DNA from: Neostapfia colusana
Lineage: Eukaryota; Streptophyta; Magnoliopsida; Poales; Poaceae
Reading direction: 5' to 3'
Length of the DNA: 64,000 nucleotides
Assembly (NCBI GenBank): GCA_030760725.1
Contig: JASWHV010000005.1
Location: forward strand, 95,114,622 to 95,178,621
The notes under the pieces were generated by a model, which saw nothing but the letters and a program-made list of their open reading frames with translations, ran no database searches and was not told where the DNA came from. This document shows, one piece after another, positions 21,488 to 32,862 of this stretch (its first letter is position 1; every line of letters begins with the position of its first letter). The position numbers and the translations under genes are program-made.

Positions 21488-24400
21488 ATGGTGAGGTAAA
21501 ACGCCAACCGCCAAAGAAGGAACGCTCATGGCAACAATGAACCACAAGAGGATGGCAATGTTGAAGTTCCTGAAAATGCTAACCCCGGGGCTGATGCAAG
21601 CAACCTTGAACGGTTGATGGCTATGCAGAACCAGCTCTTGCAAACGATGATACAAACGTTGGGACAGCTGCAGGACAATAACAACAACAATCCTAACCCC
21701 GTTCCTGCACCCCCACCGCCGCCACCGCCACCACCGCCAGCTCACAACAGATTGGGAGAGTTTATGAGGACTAGGCCACCTACTTTTGCACAATCCAATG
21801 ACCCCATGGAGGTTGATGATTGGGTGATGTCCATGGAAAAGAAGCTTGCTATTGTTCAGTGCAATTATCGGGAGAAAGTTCTCTTTGCATCGCACCAACT
21901 TATGGGAGCAACCGCTGACTGGTGGGACGCTCTTTGCAATGCTCATGTCAACCAGGAGACTATCACTTGGGCTGAATTCAAGGAGATTTTCCGCTCTCAT
22001 TACGTCCCTGCAGGAGTCATGATGCTTAAAAGGCAAGAGTTTGAAGGTCTCTGCCAAGGAAGGAAGAGCGTGAATGAGTACCTCAACAAGTTCACGCAGC
22101 TGTCAAGGTATGTTCCAGAAGATGTCAACTCGGATCAAAGGAAGCAATACTTGTTCATGAGAGAATTGAACAATGAGATCCAAGTTCAGCTGCTCAACAA
22201 TGATTATGTAAATTTCCAGAAGCTCGTTGACAAAGCTATAGTGGTTGAGAGCAAGATCCATGAGATCGAGCAAGAGGGTAAGAGGAAGATGCCATATCAA
22301 GGACAGCCACAAGGGAGCAATGTATGTCCCCGTTTCATGCCACCAGCTGTACCACATTATGGCCCGTCCGCTTCTACTTTCCGCCCTGCAAATCCACCTC
22401 ACCCTAAACAGCCACCGCAGCAATGTCCTGTTATGCAAGCACCTTGTATGCCTTTGCCTCCTGCGCCCCGTCCGAACATGGGCGCCTATGCTCAAAACCA
22501 GCCTCGCCCCAACATTCCTGCTGTTTTGGGCAACAAAGCATGCTTTTCATGCAGAGAGGCGGGACACTTTGCAAGTCAATGCCCGAAGAAAGGCCATGGA
22601 CAGCCGAGCAACGCAACCAAGCAGAACCCACGGCCGAATGGGGGAGCTACACAAGGTGAACGTGGGCAGCAGAACTATGCTCATGGCAATGTGAATCATG
22701 TCTCCGCTGAGGAAGCACAACAAGCTGAGGACGTCGTGATTGGTATGGTTCTTGCCAACTCCAACCCAGCCACTGTTTTATTTGATTCCGGAGCATCGCA
22801 TTCATTCATATCATCCAAGTATGTTGACAAGTATAACCTGCCCATATCACACATGAAACAAACTATGTTGGTTAATTCTCCAAGTGGAGAGATGAGGACT
22901 AATATAGTATGTCCGAAAGTAAACCTTAAAATAAGGGGGGTCGACTTTCTTGCCAACCTTATTGTCTTGGATTCCCAAGGGATTGACATAATACTTGGAA
23001 TGGATTGGCTAAGCAAGCACAACGGAGTGATTCAATGTGCTGAGAGGATCGTGCAGCTGACAAGTGAGCACGGTACTCGTATTGAGTTCGAGGCAGCCCA
23101 ACCGGCAACTGAGAAGGCAGTGTTGAACCACATCAAAGAAGCGACATTGAAAAGCATTCCGGTGGTTCAAGAATATTCAGATGTGTTCCCGGAAGAACTT
23201 CCAGGTATGCCACCTGACTGGGACATTGAATTTGCCATTGATTTAGTACCCGGAACTGCACCTATAGCGAAGAGTCCGTATAGGATGCCCGCTAATGAAC
23301 TAGTGGAGCTCAAGAAGCAAATTCAGGAGCAGCTAGAAAATGGTTTTATACGCCCAAGCTCGTCACCATGGGGAGCCCCCGTGCTCTTCGTAGACAAGAA
23401 GGATGGGACCCAAAGGATGTGTGTGGATTATAGGTCTCTCAATGAGGTGATGATCAAGAATGAATACCCGCTGCCCCGTATAGAGGACATGTTCGACCAA
23501 ATGAAAGGTGCCCGAATTTTATCCAAGATTGCTCTTCGGTTGGAATACTTCCAGCTGAAGATTAAGCCCTCGGACATACCCAATAATGCATTTCAAACAC
23601 GGTATGGTTTGCATGAATATATCGTTATGTCTTTTGGGTTAACGAGTGCACCCGCATACTTTATGTACCTCATGAATAAGGTCTTCATGGAGTACATGGA
23701 CAAGTTTGTCGTGGTTTTCATCGATGATATCATGGTGTATTCGGAAAGCGAGGAAGAACACGAAGAGCACTTGAGATTAACATTGCAGAAACTGCGAGAG
23801 CATCAATTGTATGCTAAGTTCAGCAAGTGTCAATTTTGGCTAAAGGAGATATCATTCCTAGGCCACATCATCTCTAAGAGAGGAGTATCAGTTGATCCCG
23901 GAAAAGTGGGAGACGTTCTGAAGTGGAACCAACCGCAGAATGTGAGAGATATTCGGAGTTTCCTTGGGATGGCTGGATACTACCGCCGGTTCATCAAGGA
24001 TTTCTCCAAAATAGCGAAGCCTATGACTGAATTGCTAATGAAGAGGAAAGCATTTCAGTGGACACCAGCGTGTCAAGAAAGCTTTGAAGAACTAAAGAAG
24101 AGATTAACAACAGCGCCGGTTTTGGTATTGTCGGACGTGAGCAAGAGCTTTGACATATATTGTCACGCATCAAGACAAGGGCTTGGATGTGTGCTCATGC
24201 AAGAAGGACAAATGGTAGCCTATGCATCGAGACAACTAAAGAAACATGAGCTGAATTACCCCACACATGACTTGGAACTTGCAGCCGTGGTACATGCCTT
24301 GAAGATTTGGAGGCATTATATCCTTGGCCACCGATGTGAGATCTATACGGATCGCAAAAGCCTCAAGTATATATTCACGCAAACGGATCTGAAATTTGAG

Positions 24401-26159
24401 GCAACATCGATGGTTGGAACTCATCAAGGATTATGATGTTGGAATCAACTATCACCCTGGAAAGGCTAATGTAGTAGCTGATGCGTTGAGCCGAAAGGGA
24501 GCATGTCACCAACTCATGGTTCAGGAGCTGCCACCCGAGCTGCGCAAGGAGTTCGAATGGTTACATCTCATGTTCTTGAACGAGATGGAGGTGATAGAAC
24601 TGAACTCCTCGCTGGAACAAGAGATATGAGATGGCCAAGCAATGGATGAAGAAATCAAGGAAAGAATCCTACAAGGCATGGAAAAGGATTTCAAGGAAGA
24701 CGAGAAAGGCACGTTTTGGTTAGGGAAAAGGATTTGTGTGCCTAGAGTGAAGCACATCCGCGACACGATATTAAAGGAGGAACATGACTCACCTTATTCC
24801 ATACATACTGGCTGTACAAAGATGTACAAGGACCTGAAAACTTGCTATTGGTGGGATGGTACGAAAAGGGACATAGCTGAATATGTTGCCTTATGCTACA
24901 CGTGCCAACGAGTGAGGGCCGAACATCAAAGACCCGCTGGATTGTTACAGCCATTGAAGGTACCCGAGTGGAAGTGGGAAGACATAAGCATGGATTTCAT
25001 AGTCGGACTGCCACATACTTAGTCGGATTACGACTCTATTTGGGTTATTGTGGATCGGTTGACGAAAACAGCCCATTTTCTTCCTGTTAGAGCCATGTAC
25101 CGCGTCGCACAACTAGCCGAGTTGTATATGGAGCAAATCGTGTGTCACCATGTAGTTCCGAAGAGGATAGTTTCAGATCGGGGTTCTCAATTTACCTCCA
25201 GATTCTGGAAGAAGCTGCACAAAGCCATGGGTACACGGCTGAATTTCAGCTCCGCTTATCACCCGCAAACCGATGGGCAAACAGAGAGGAAAGATCAGAT
25301 TTTGGAAGACATGTTGATAGCTTGCGCCTTGAAACATGGGCGTAGTTTGGATAGGAGCTTTCCATATGCTGAATTCTCGTACATGTCACCTTTCGAAGCA
25401 TTGTACGGTAGACAGTATAGAACACCGCTGTTCTGGAATGAGACCGGAGAAAGTCAAGTGTTTGGACCCGAAGTGCTGCAAGATGTCGAAAAACAAGTCC
25501 AAACGATACGGGAAAACTTGAAGGCTGCTCAGTCACGACAAAAAGGTTATGCGGACAATAGGCGAAGAAGATTGACCTTCGAAGTGGGAGACTTCGTGTA
25601 TCTTAAGGTATCGCCTATCTGAGGCCAACGACGGTTCAACGTCAAAGGCAAGTTAGCACCTCGCTACATCGGGCCATTCAAGACTTTGGGCAAGCGAGGA
25701 GAGGTAGCCTATCAACTAGAGCTGCCAACGCACCTCTCCAACGTGCACGACGTGTTTCACGTATCCCAACTCAAGAAGTGCTTGAGAGTACCGAAAGAAC
25801 AAGTACCGAAGGATGAGCTTGAACTTCAAGAGGATCTTACCTACGCGGAGCATCCCGTCAAAATTTTGGGCCTGAAGGAAAGGGTCACGAGGAACAAAGT
25901 GATCCATCGGTGCAAGGTACAATGGAGCCATCACACGGAAGCCGAAACCACATGGGAGCGTGAGGAAGATCTCAAGGCAGAATTCCCTCATCTATTCTCC
26001 ACTCTATCGAATCTTGAGGGCGAGATTCAGTTTAAGGGGGGTAGGTTTGTAACACCCTCAAATTCATTACCATGCATTGCATACATTTTTCATGTAGAGA
26101 AGCATTGTAAAAGAAGTAGAAATGGAGAAAGAACCATAGAAATGGAGAAAGAACCATAG
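21488..26159 (+). pseudogene. Ty3/gypsy chromovirus Gag-Pol, decayed (element C)
   Basis: Gag begins ATGGTGAGG and then has a TAA as fourth codon (21497). The frame is then open to 24436 with gag, a zinc knuckle (CFSCREAGHFASQC), protease (FDSGASHSFIS) and RT. Two catalytic acidic residues are lost: RT motif A reads KIALRLEY where KIDLRSGY is usual (about 23530), and RNase H reads YCHAS for YCDAS (about 24160). The YIDD box is intact (FIDDIMVYS). A one-base T insertion near 24394 shifts the frame. In the new frame are TGA 24627, TAG 25020 and TGA 25620. The integrase has the zinc finger and D,D,E parts but lacks about nine codons near 25380 relative to A. It ends in a chromodomain (EAETTWEREEDL), running on through the polypurine tract into the LTR. 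Not functional. Confidence 0.93.
26033..26045 (+). other. Polypurine tract of element C
   Basis: TAAGGGGGGTAGG stands two bases before the 3' LTR at 26048. One T interrupts the run. Confidence 0.75.
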
Positions 26160-27655
26160 AAATGGAGAAAGAACCATAGAAATAGAGGAAGAACCATAGA
26201 AATGGAGAAGGGAATATAGAAATGGAGAACGGGACATAGAAATGGAGAATGGTACACAGAAATGGAGAGGGGAATGTAGAAACGGAAAAGGGGACATAGA
26301 AATGGTGAGAAATGGAAAAAAATATAGCTGAAATGAGAATTCCCAAATTTCCCCAAAATTTACCCCAAAATTTCAAAATTCCCCAATTCCACAAAAGGGG
26401 AATTTTCCCCACATTTGGGGGAATTTAATCCCCAATGCTGCCACACCCAATTTAAAGGGGAGAAGTTGGTTGAGTTCCAAATTGACTAGAAATCTTGGTT
26501 GAGTTCCAATTGGAGTAGAACTCCTCTCTTCTCCCCCTTATAAATACAACCCCCAACCCCCCCTTGGCCGCAGCCCTCCCCCCTCCCCAAGTCGCCGACT
26601 TGCAGCCCCCCTCCAAGTCACCAAGTTGGCACCCCCCTGCCAGAGTTTGGTCGCCGGTAAGCCTCTCCGGTGAGCCCCACCGACGAGCCCCGCTGTGGAG
26701 CCCCGTTTTCGAGCCCCGCCGTCGACCCCCCCATACAAACTGGTTTAATAAAACAGCACCATAGGATTTGCATTCATCTACCCCATTACATCTTGAGTAA
26801 AGTTTGTGCATGATGATTGATTGCTGTAAATTTTGTATGTGTGTGGTCGTGAGTAGAAGGACAAGATCAAGAGACCATCTACGAGGAACTACAGCACCAA
26901 GACTTTGAGACGCTTGAGCAACACGAACCACGGGAGCAAGGCAAGTGCCCCGTGACCATATTGATCCCATGTTTTGAAACTGTTTTGTTTGTGAAAACTC
27001 GTATGCTTGAGTGAACTTGATGGGACACCCTTTTATAAGAGTTTACTAGTTTTGTTAACCATCCTTGTCGCCAGGAAAGTTGATGAGTCGGGTATGGTCG
27101 TTTTTCCTTTTTGCTTCGCTTAATTAACGGGATACGGGAAGCTGAATTAAAACATGGTTAGCTACTGCACTCATATGAATAATGATGATGAGAACTTGAT
27201 GATGTTAATGAGCATGGAATCGGGGAGATATAGACAAGCTTGGTTCGTGGATGTTGTCGAATGAGATGGTGGTTTACTTGCCGTAGATCTAAGGACCGGT
27301 TCATGCCAGCACATGCCAGGAAAACAGTGCCACCACACGGCCAAATATGGGTGCGGCTTAGCTGACTAATTAGGTGTGTTGCTAGCTTGTTATGGACCGT
27401 TGTATGGTGCGGGGAATGGGAGTCGAGAGGGACTGCCCTGGGAACTGCATGGCACAAGAGGGGGCCCGTGGATGGGAGAAAGGTGATTCGAGCCTTCCGG
27501 TGAAACCTCAGTGGGTCCGTACATCTAGTAGCCCCTTTGTAAAGGCTATTTTGTGATCTCTTGTCCATACACCGACGGTTGTGTGCTGGTATAATGGAGG
27601 TTTTGCAGTCGCCGACGGGTGACGAAATCACGAACTTATGGGTAAAGTGGTGCCA
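26048..27655 (+). mobile_element. 3' LTR of element C, first part
   Basis: Begins TGTAACACCC after the polypurine tract. U3 has a 20-bp tandem repeat. A TATA box (TATAAATAC, about 26540) precedes a C-rich stretch. The rest aligns by eye with the inverted solo LTR D (28520-29470). It is interrupted at 27655 by D; the LTR resumes at 30747. The last five bases (TGCCA, 27651-27655) are the target duplication of D. Confidence 0.87.
26119..26298. repeat. 20-bp tandem repeat in U3 of the C LTR
   Basis: Nine units of the type GAAATGGAGAAAGAACCATA with growing divergence to the right, then a partial unit. The array lies about 240 bp upstream of the TATA box. On the minus strand it gives spurious Phe/Ser-rich frames. 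Confidence 0.9.
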
Positions 27656-29865
27656 TGTGACGCCCTCAATTCTGTGGAAAACCACGGAACCGAGAACTGA
27701 TGCATATGTGTGCCCAGGATGTTCATCACACATACACATATGTTCCAAAAACTGAATTCAGAATATATATAACCACAAATAACAGAGTTTATTACAATGT
27801 CTCATGAGTCTTGGACTCATGCTCATAGTGGAAGTCTTATTTCTATGCAGCAGAAGTCTTTATTCTAATGCGGAAGCAAATTAACTAATGCGGAAGCAAT
27901 TCTAGACAGCGATGGCTCCATCTCTACTCCATCCCCACAGGCAAGGTTGAGAACAGATCACACGCCTAATGCTCCACTTGATCTTCATAATAATCTTCTC
28001 CTGTTGCTGATGATGAAATAATGCAAGTTTGAGTACAATGATGTACTCAACAAGTGTGGGAAAATATGATATGTAGCTCATGACAAGGTAGGTATAAAAA
28101 GGCTCATTGCAGAAAGCAAAGTTATTTATCAAAAACACGATAAAGCAGCAACTTATATTTAGGTGAATGTAATCCCAACATGTATTAAAATACCAATCAT
28201 ACCTCCATTATGTTCATTACCCTTCCATGTCACAACTAGTCATCAATCAACATCATTCTTGCTCACGAATACCTCCTCGTATTTGCTACCATCTCACGAA
28301 TACCATCTCATATTCGCTACCATTTCATCTCATAAACAACTTCGTCTCCCACCGAGACCAAACTCGTTGCGATGACTCAACAGTCATGCAACCCATCTTA
28401 CCACCCGGACTCAACAGTCCCGAAAAATAAACCAAAACCAAACCATCCAAAACCATAACCAGTAACCATCCCAATAACCATCCCAACTAATCACGGTAGT
28501 TGGCCAGGCGCTAATGACCGTAAGCTCGGCTATCATGATAGTTTTAAGAATCCTGCAGAGTTTGCACCTCTTTACCCACAAGTTTGTGATTTCATCACCC
28601 GTCAGCGACTGCAGAACCTCCATTATACCAGTACACAACCGTCGGTGTATGGCCAAGAGATCACAAAATAGCCTTTACAAAGGGGCCACTAGATGTATGG
28701 ACTCACTAAGGTTTCACCGGCAGGCTAGAATCTCCAATTCTCCCACCCACGGGCCCCCTCTTGTGCCATGAAATTTCCAGGGCAGTCCTCACTCGACTCC
28801 TATTCCCCGCGCCTTCCATAGTCCATAACAATCTAGTAACTTACCTAATTACTCAGCTAAGCCGCACCCATACTTGGCCTTGTGGTGGCACTGTTATCCT
28901 AGCATGTGCATGTATGAACCGGTCCTTAGATCTACGGCAAGTAAAACACCATCTCATGCTACCTCATTCACAAACCCAGTCTTGCCTAGATCTCCCTCCG
29001 ATCCATGTCCATTATTAACATCAGTTTCTCATTATCATTATAAGTGCAGTTAGCTAGACACATCTGTCTCGCTTCCCAATCCCATGGACTCAACGAAGCA
29101 TAAAAGTAAAAACCATACCCGACTCATAAACTTCCCTGGTGACAAGGGTGGTTTAACCAAAGCTAGTAGACTCCAATAAGAGGGTTTCCCATCATGTTTG
29201 ACTCAGCACACATACCTTTTCGCAAAACAAAACAGTTTTTTTCCAAAAACATAGGATCAATATGGTCAAGGAGCACTTGCCTTGTTCTTGCGGTTCTGGT
29301 TGTTCTTGGATCTCGAAACCTTGTTGTTACAGCTCGTCATAAACAGCTCCCTGAGCTTGTCCTGCTATACAGGATCGCGCACATACAAGATCCACAGCAA
29401 ATCAATATCATGCACAAACTTTAACTAGATGCGATGATGCATATGCATGCTATCCTATAATCAGTTTTTTTATTAGGTCAGTTTGTATGTGTTTTTGCAT
29501 GGCTTGCATGGTTTTACGATGAACAGAGGTGTTCGGATCAGATGTGGACGTGACGATGACCTTGTCTTTAGATCAACTCGATCAACAAGTGATTTGTCCA
29601 CGAGAAAGCTTCTGTTCGAAAGGAATCGAAGAACAGATGCAAAGAAAACACAACGATATCGTAAGGTGGTATTGGAGACCTACCTTACGTTCTTCTCGGT
29701 CTCGGGGTCCTTTTCTGATCAGACAGATCGTTGGGTCTCTCTTCCGGCGATCTTCCTCGCTGATCTTCGACGATGGCTTACTCGGCGAGTTGGGGCTAGG
29801 GCTCTAAGTCGTCGGCTTAGGAGTTGGAAAAGAAGTTCGTGGTTTCAGCCATAGGTTCTGGGTTC

Positions 29866-29873
29866 TATTTATA
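29866..29873 (-). promoter_or_regulatory. TATA box of solo LTR D
   Basis: TATAAATA on the minus strand, downstream of the G-box-like array and followed by an ordinary leader-like stretch. Confidence 0.55.
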
Positions 29874-30059
29874 ATGAGGAGAAGAAGAGTCCTAATCTGA
29901 TTGGACTTCGAATAAGAGTTCTATTCAGATTGTCGTTGAATCTTAACAACTTATATTTAGTCGATTTGGTGCGGTATCCTTTGTGGAAATCAGGTCGGTT
30001 TCTCCTCTGTTCTAGTATACACGTGCAGAATCTAAGAACCGTTCCAGAACTCGTTACCT

Positions 30060-30600
30060 CCTCGGTGATGAGCTCCGGAAGCTCCACGTGTCCACCGGGG
30101 CCTGGTCTCCCCTTTTTCCATAGAGACGACCTCCGGTTGTGCCGCGTGTCAAGCGAGCAAGACCTCCCTCTCCTTTGAAGGTGGGCTCCACGTGCACCAC
30201 GTATCCTGGCGGTCGGGGACCTCCTCTCTTATTCGGAGGTGGCTCCGCGCACGCCATGTGTCAGTGCCGGACCTTCCCTCCCTCCGGAGGTAGCTCTAGT
30301 GGCGACATGCATTCAATAGAACCGGACCTCTCGGAGGTGAGCTCCGAGATCGACACATATCCCGCGCGACTGGTCCTCTGATTTCCGCGGTGACTAGCTC
30401 CGAAGGTGACATGTGTCCTGCGGAAATGCCTTTGCTTCTTCCGCAGAGGCTAGCTCCGGGGGCAACACGTGTCCCACAGGGTCGGACCCCTCCTCCTTTG
30501 CGGAGATGAGCCCCGAGCCTACCACGTAGCCAATTTAGCGGCGGACCTCTCCCCACTCCGCAGGGATGAGCTCCGAACAAGCCATGTGGCCAGCGGGCCG
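30060..30600 (-). repeat. Degenerate G-box/ABRE-like array in U3 of D
   Basis: About seven loosely repeated units of roughly 65-85 bp. Each has 'GAGCTCCG'-like text and a CACGTGTC or close variant (for example near 30092, 30190, 30411, 30463 and 30580). It lies upstream of the D TATA box in the transcription sense of D. The units have diverged more than those of element G. Confidence 0.7.
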
Positions 30601-30746
30601 CGGAAGTTGTCTTCGTCGCTCTCTGGAAACTGGATTCGGCTCTTATTGGCTATCTTTTTAATTCTCTCTTTGTTCCTACTTCCTTTAAAATATTTTCTCT
30701 ACATGAAACATGAATACATGTAGAAACTAGAAATGAGGGTGTCACA

Positions 30747-31530
30747 TGCCACCTCTACAGAGTGTAAAACTATCATGATAGCCGTGCTTCCGGTCACAAG
30801 CACCTGGCCAACTTCCGTGATTAGAGGTAAAACTTGGTATTGTTTATTCGGTATGGTTATGGTATGGTCATTGGGATTGGTTTTGGGCATTTTTGAGTCA
30901 TGAAAATGAGTTTGGTTTCGGTTATATGAATATGAGATGATTATGAATATTTATGAGTATGAGATGAACTTGAGAATGATTTATGGCTGGATGAGACTTG
31001 ATAAGTGGTGAATTATGATGAGAGAATGTTGCTGATTTACTTGATTATGATGGGATAAATTTCACCTAGAAATAGTTTCTGTTTTTATCATGTTGTGAAA
31101 TAAAATTTGCTTGCTGCAATGAGCCTTTTTATTTCCTACCTTGTTGAAAGCTACATGTCATAGTTTTCCCGCACTTGCTGAGTACGACATGTACTCACCC
31201 TTGCATTACCACATAAACATCGGGTACAGGAGATGAGTACTTCGAGGACCATGTGGAGTACTAGGCGTGCGAACTACCATCAACATGCCTGTGGAATTGG
31301 AGTTGAAGGCTGCTGTTTAGTTATTTCCGCTGTCGTTTAGAGACTTCCGCTGCAAGAATAAGTTAGAGATTGATGAGTGAGACTTTGAGTCATTGTAATA
31401 AAGTACTTAAACACTATTTATTCGTGGTTATATTCTGAATTCAGTTTGTGGATTACATGTGTATGTGTGATGAACATCCTGGGCACACATATGCATTCAC
31501 TTGGTTCTATTTTTGGAACCGGGTGTCACA
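30747..31530 (+). mobile_element. 3' LTR of element C, second part
   Basis: Resumes with the duplicated TGCCA and continues the LTR text that D also contains in reverse. It ends GGGTGTCACA at 31530, the inverted counterpart of the start TGTAACACCC. The sequence to its right is the protease region of E. The five bases 31531-31535 (GCTTT) should be the target duplication of C. Confidence 0.85.
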
Positions 31531-32847
31531 GCTTTGCTCAAAAATGATCTGCTGATGAAATTATGTGTGGTTCCAGAGTCGAATAAAATCACTACGGTAG
31601 TTCGTTGAGTGTGAACATTCCCGCTAGCACAGACGCACCTTCCGGCACATCCTCCATAGCTATATGATAGATGCATCCGTACTTTCGTGCCGTCTCCTGG
31701 AGCTGAGCATGGGACTGATTTGTACCCTGCTCTGGTGTATTCCCGCTGTACCGTTTCCTTTCTGGACACCTCCTGCTGATGTGACCCAAGTAACCGCACG
31801 TGAAGCACGGTTTCTCAGCCGGTTCTATGTTACTTTGAGTACGGACACGGGGTGCATTCTGTTGTGGCACAAATGCACGAGGAACAGAATGTTGCGGCCG
31901 CATATACTACTGTTGCTGCTGTCCGCATTCAGACTATTGAGACGAATGACTCGAATATTGCGGAAGTCGTCTAGCCAGCTGCATTAGCTGACAGTTCAAT
32001 GTACTGTCTACCACCCGGTATTTCTGAGGAGCAATATTGTCTGGTAGTATACTATTCTTTCTTTTCTCAGCCTGAACTTCTTGCTGAGCATCTTCAACCA
32101 TGATGGCAGCACTCATCAACTCGTTGAAGTTACTTTGATCTATTAAGACCAGTCTTTCCTTTATTTTGGGATTGAGGCTGCGAAAGAACCATTCGCATTT
32201 TTGTGCCTCCGTGTTCACGTAATCAGGTGCATACTGTGCCAATTTGTTGAACACTTGCGAATGCTCGTAGGCATCCCTCCCTCCTTGTTTAAGACTAGAA
32301 ACTCCTCGAGTTTCTGCTGAATTATTCCGGAAGGAACATTATAAGCAAGAAATGCCTTCCGGAATTCTGTCCATGTGAACTGATGTCCAGCTGGTAGGGA
32401 TGCGAGCTAATTCTCCCACCATGCACTGGCGAAACCGTGAAGTTGTTGCGCCACGTATAATACTTTCTTATGTTCGGTGCACTGGAGCAACCCGAACTTA
32501 GACTCGATTGTACGGTTCCAGCTATCCGCCACCAGAGGATCCTCGGCCTCTATGATGACCGGTGGTTGAGTCACCAAGAATTCAAAGTATGAGCTCATTT
32601 GAGGTTGGCGAGAATCTTCATCTTGACGTCCCCCTTGACAGGACGTATTCATCACCAGGGTGCGGAGCAAGTCAGTTCGCTCATCGCTTGCACCCGTGAT
32701 GGCAGCCAGAATGTCCACCATTGTGAACGTAGGTGAAGGTCCTGGTGGCTGCTGCTGTTGCGGAGCTCGCTGCTCCGGATGTGGAGAGTCATCACCACCA
32801 CCACCATCGGAACCACCCACTTCACCCATGGAATGAGTTCGCACCAT
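31531..32847 (-). pseudogene. Gag and start of protease of element E, decayed
   Basis: Starts MVRTHSMGEVGGS at 32847, like the gag of A. It reads to TAG at 32409 after WWEN, then continues in other frames: FNKLAQYAPDYV... (32254-31934), a zinc knuckle CFTCGYLGHISRRC (about 31800), and protease FDSGTTHNFIS. It is then cut at 31531 by the LTR of C. At least three frame breaks and several stops are visible. The rest of pol must lie beyond C, outside the window. Unlike A it keeps the zinc knuckle. Confidence 0.9.
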
Positions 32848-32862
32848 TCTGCATTGCAAGAG
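32848..32862 (-). promoter_or_regulatory. Candidate 3' splice site just before gag of E
   Basis: The minus strand reads ...CTCTTGCAATGCAG, then one base, then the gag ATG at 32847. A GCTGAT branch-point-like motif lies about 20 bases upstream. Same layout as in A and B. Confidence 0.42.

Larger units (their letters stand above)
27656..30746 (-). mobile_element. Solo LTR D, inverted inside the C LTR
   Basis: 3091 bp. On the minus strand it runs TGTGACACCC...GGGCGTCACA, a perfect fit to LTR ends. It is flanked by TGCCA on both sides (27651-27655 and 30747-30751), an exact 5-bp target duplication. There is no internal region. It is related to the LTR it entered: 28520-29470 pairs in reverse with 26790-27650, and 27656-28560 with 30750-31530. 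The TATA box is at 29866-29873 on the minus strand. U3 (30060-30600) carries a G-box-like repeat array. All open frames inside it are chance frames. Confidence 0.9.

Noticed and set aside
26119..26298. CRISPR-like array
   Set aside because: The units are head-to-tail without spacers and lie in a plant LTR.
26032..26412. Minus-strand Phe/Ser-rich repeat protein
   Set aside because: It is the antisense reading of the 20-bp tandem repeat in the C LTR.
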